From the NCBI GenBank assembly GCA_036785705.1, contig JAWUZG010000084.1:14335501-14399500 (forward strand): a stretch of 64,000 nucleotides of DNA. Direction: 5' to 3'. Shown one piece after another: positions 62,481 through 64,000 of this stretch (positions are counted from its first letter, which is position 1; every line of letters starts with the position of its first letter). The translations under genes were made by a program, and so were the position numbers. The notes beneath the pieces are model-generated. The model made no database searches, had not been told where the DNA came from, and was given only the letters and a program-made list of their open reading frames with translations. The DNA comes from Acanthornis magna (Eukaryota; Chordata; Aves; Passeriformes; Acanthizidae).

Positions 62481-64000
62481 TGGGACGGTTGGGTTGTTTC
62501 GGTTTTATTAGCAAGGCAGTTTCTTGAATTATACTTTTTAAAGAGCGTAGCAGCGTTCGGGTAAGCTTTAACTGCTCTTAAATACGTTTGGCAAAATCTC
62601 ACTTAGAACCTGCCAGTTTTTCTGGTTTTGTTTTGAACTGGTTGCTAAGAACTTTTCAAAGCGTAAGAGGCAATTAGTGTTTTAGTCTATTTAGTGTCAT
62701 ATGAGTCTATCTTGCATGACATAAATGCTATTGAGGGTAAAGATCATTTCTGTCAGCATTAATGTTACTTAAGTCAGAACAGTGGAATACTTTGAATGGG
62801 TGTGTTGCTATTTTAAAAAAGTGCTCTGAGTGGAAGAGTGGAGAAAACTTAGGAGTAGGTGGATAGCGTTTGGAAGGGATCCTTTGAGATGTTGACGATT
62901 TAAAAATGAAAGGTTATGTTATTGCTAGCGGTATTACTTAGGTTTAAAATGGCCTTCGGTAGAATGAGTCTAAATGTATTCTAAGAGTGCAGTGTGTCTT
63001 TGGATTGCACAAATACCTGTGTGCTTTTCTTTCTGGAATGCTGAAAGATGGGAAGTCGCTCTGTTTCAGTGTTCCAGAAAGATTGCTGCAGTTATTTGAA
63101 CTGCATGGTCTATTTCCAGTGCAACAGACATTCTAATGACTGATTACTTAGCTCTGTGTTATTTATGTTTTCAGTAGCAAGACATGGACTAACTGAAGCT
63201 TGCAAGAGTTTTTTTTCATTATACAAATATAAAATAACACTGCAGAATTACCTTTCAATATGTAAATTGTTAATGAGACGTTATTCAAAAGTGATATCCT
63301 GTCTGCATGTTTTTTTTCACAGTTTGTATTTTTAAGTTCTTGTTTAGGCTCACTTAAATTATTTATTTTGTCCCTTTACAGTATTATTAGAAAATACATG
63401 CTTCTTCTTATATTTGCTTTTTGTGTGAAAAGTAGAATACATAGGCATTGAATCCTGTGCCCTCTTGAGTGACCAAAGGAATACATTTTCTAAAACTACT
63501 TGGAAACTTTCTTTTGGCCAGAAGAACTACTGTTGAGGTCTGTTTACAATGAACAAGGAAAACATTGAGTTAGGTGAAAGTTGTAGTTTAAAAATTCCGG
63601 AAAAGCAGCCTGTTTAACAGGACTGCCTTTAAGTAGGGTAGTGCATTACAGCTTCTTTACAAGCAAGTTTGATTTGTGTGTAAACTGCTGTAAACATCAC
63701 AGCTTTGGATTTTTTAGAAATACTAATCAACTAGCTGTTATTCCTTTATGGAATCAAAGATACTGAGTAGTTTGTGTGTCTCTTCACAATACTGCTTGCA
63801 AACTGCTCACTTCGGGGTTGCTGAAGTGAGCAAAAGTTACATTTTCCTTTAGAATTCTTCTGTCTTGCACTTAAGGGAGGTGATGCTATAGCCTGTGTAC
63901 CACTTAGAAGATCAGATTGTGTTCCAAGAGTGAAATTCAAGTGAATTAATAGAATGGAACCTGAATTTAGCAGTATTAGAGCAGAAATTCGTGTATGTAG
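62149..64000 (+). other. First intron of the CpG-island gene, 5' part
   Basis: GC-rich to about 62480, then AT-rich. No further exon recognised before the window ends; no sequence like the PPP6R3 N-terminus was found. Confidence 0.55.

Noticed and set aside
61886..62602. A 238-codon open frame on the minus strand (and overlapping long frames on both strands)
   Set aside because: It lies in the CpG island, where GC-rich sequence lacks stops. It is Arg/Pro/Gly-rich low complexity, open in several frames at once and matches no known protein.

Overview
This is vertebrate nuclear DNA, most likely from a bird. It has split genes with GT-AG introns, long AT-rich introns and intergenic DNA, one CpG island, and many CR1 LINE fragments on both strands. 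CR1 is the dominant LINE of birds but also occurs in turtles and crocodilians, so 'bird' is an inference. No bacterial-style genes, operons or CRISPR arrays were seen.

Positions 1-43,100 hold the 3' two thirds of one gene on the + strand. It is LRP5, the Wnt co-receptor low-density lipoprotein receptor-related protein 5. Sixteen coding exons (exons 8-23 in the human numbering I recall) can be placed to the base from splice sites, reading phase and protein similarity. They join into 3,270 bases in one open frame, 1,089 residues plus stop, from the last part of beta-propeller 2 to the C-terminal PPPSP tail. Exons 1-7 lie upstream of the window. The stop codon is at 36,407-36,409. A proximal 3'UTR with two AATAAA signals and a G-quadruplex motif follows. 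A possible distal poly(A) signal lies near 43,085.

The introns hold CR1 fragments (4.8, 6.6, 14.1, 21.1 and 24.4 kb), an unidentified ~200-bp sequence present twice in the first intron (2.1 and 5.85 kb), a duplicated 3' splice-site region before exon 9, and one GC-AG intron after exon 13.

From 43.1 to 61.4 kb the sequence is intergenic. It contains a ~0.57-kb LTR-like stretch ending in a run of 40 A, TATC and CA microsatellites, a 1.4-kb antisense CR1 with recognisable reverse-transcriptase remnants, a degenerate repeat family at 53.3-55.1 kb, a degenerate minisatellite at 60.2 kb and a sense CR1 3' end at 60.8-61.35 kb.

From about 61.4 to 62.5 kb is a CpG-island promoter with at least six CCAAT boxes, E2F-type sites and a YY1-type motif. 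It is followed by a strong splice donor at 62,149. By conserved vertebrate gene order (LRP5 then PPP6R3, same strand), this is probably the promoter and non-coding first exon of PPP6R3. The rest of the window is its first intron. No wholly new biological system was identified. The most useful leads are the splice-site oddities in LRP5, the 3'UTR structure, the unexplained repeats, and a candidate CTCF site between the two genes.
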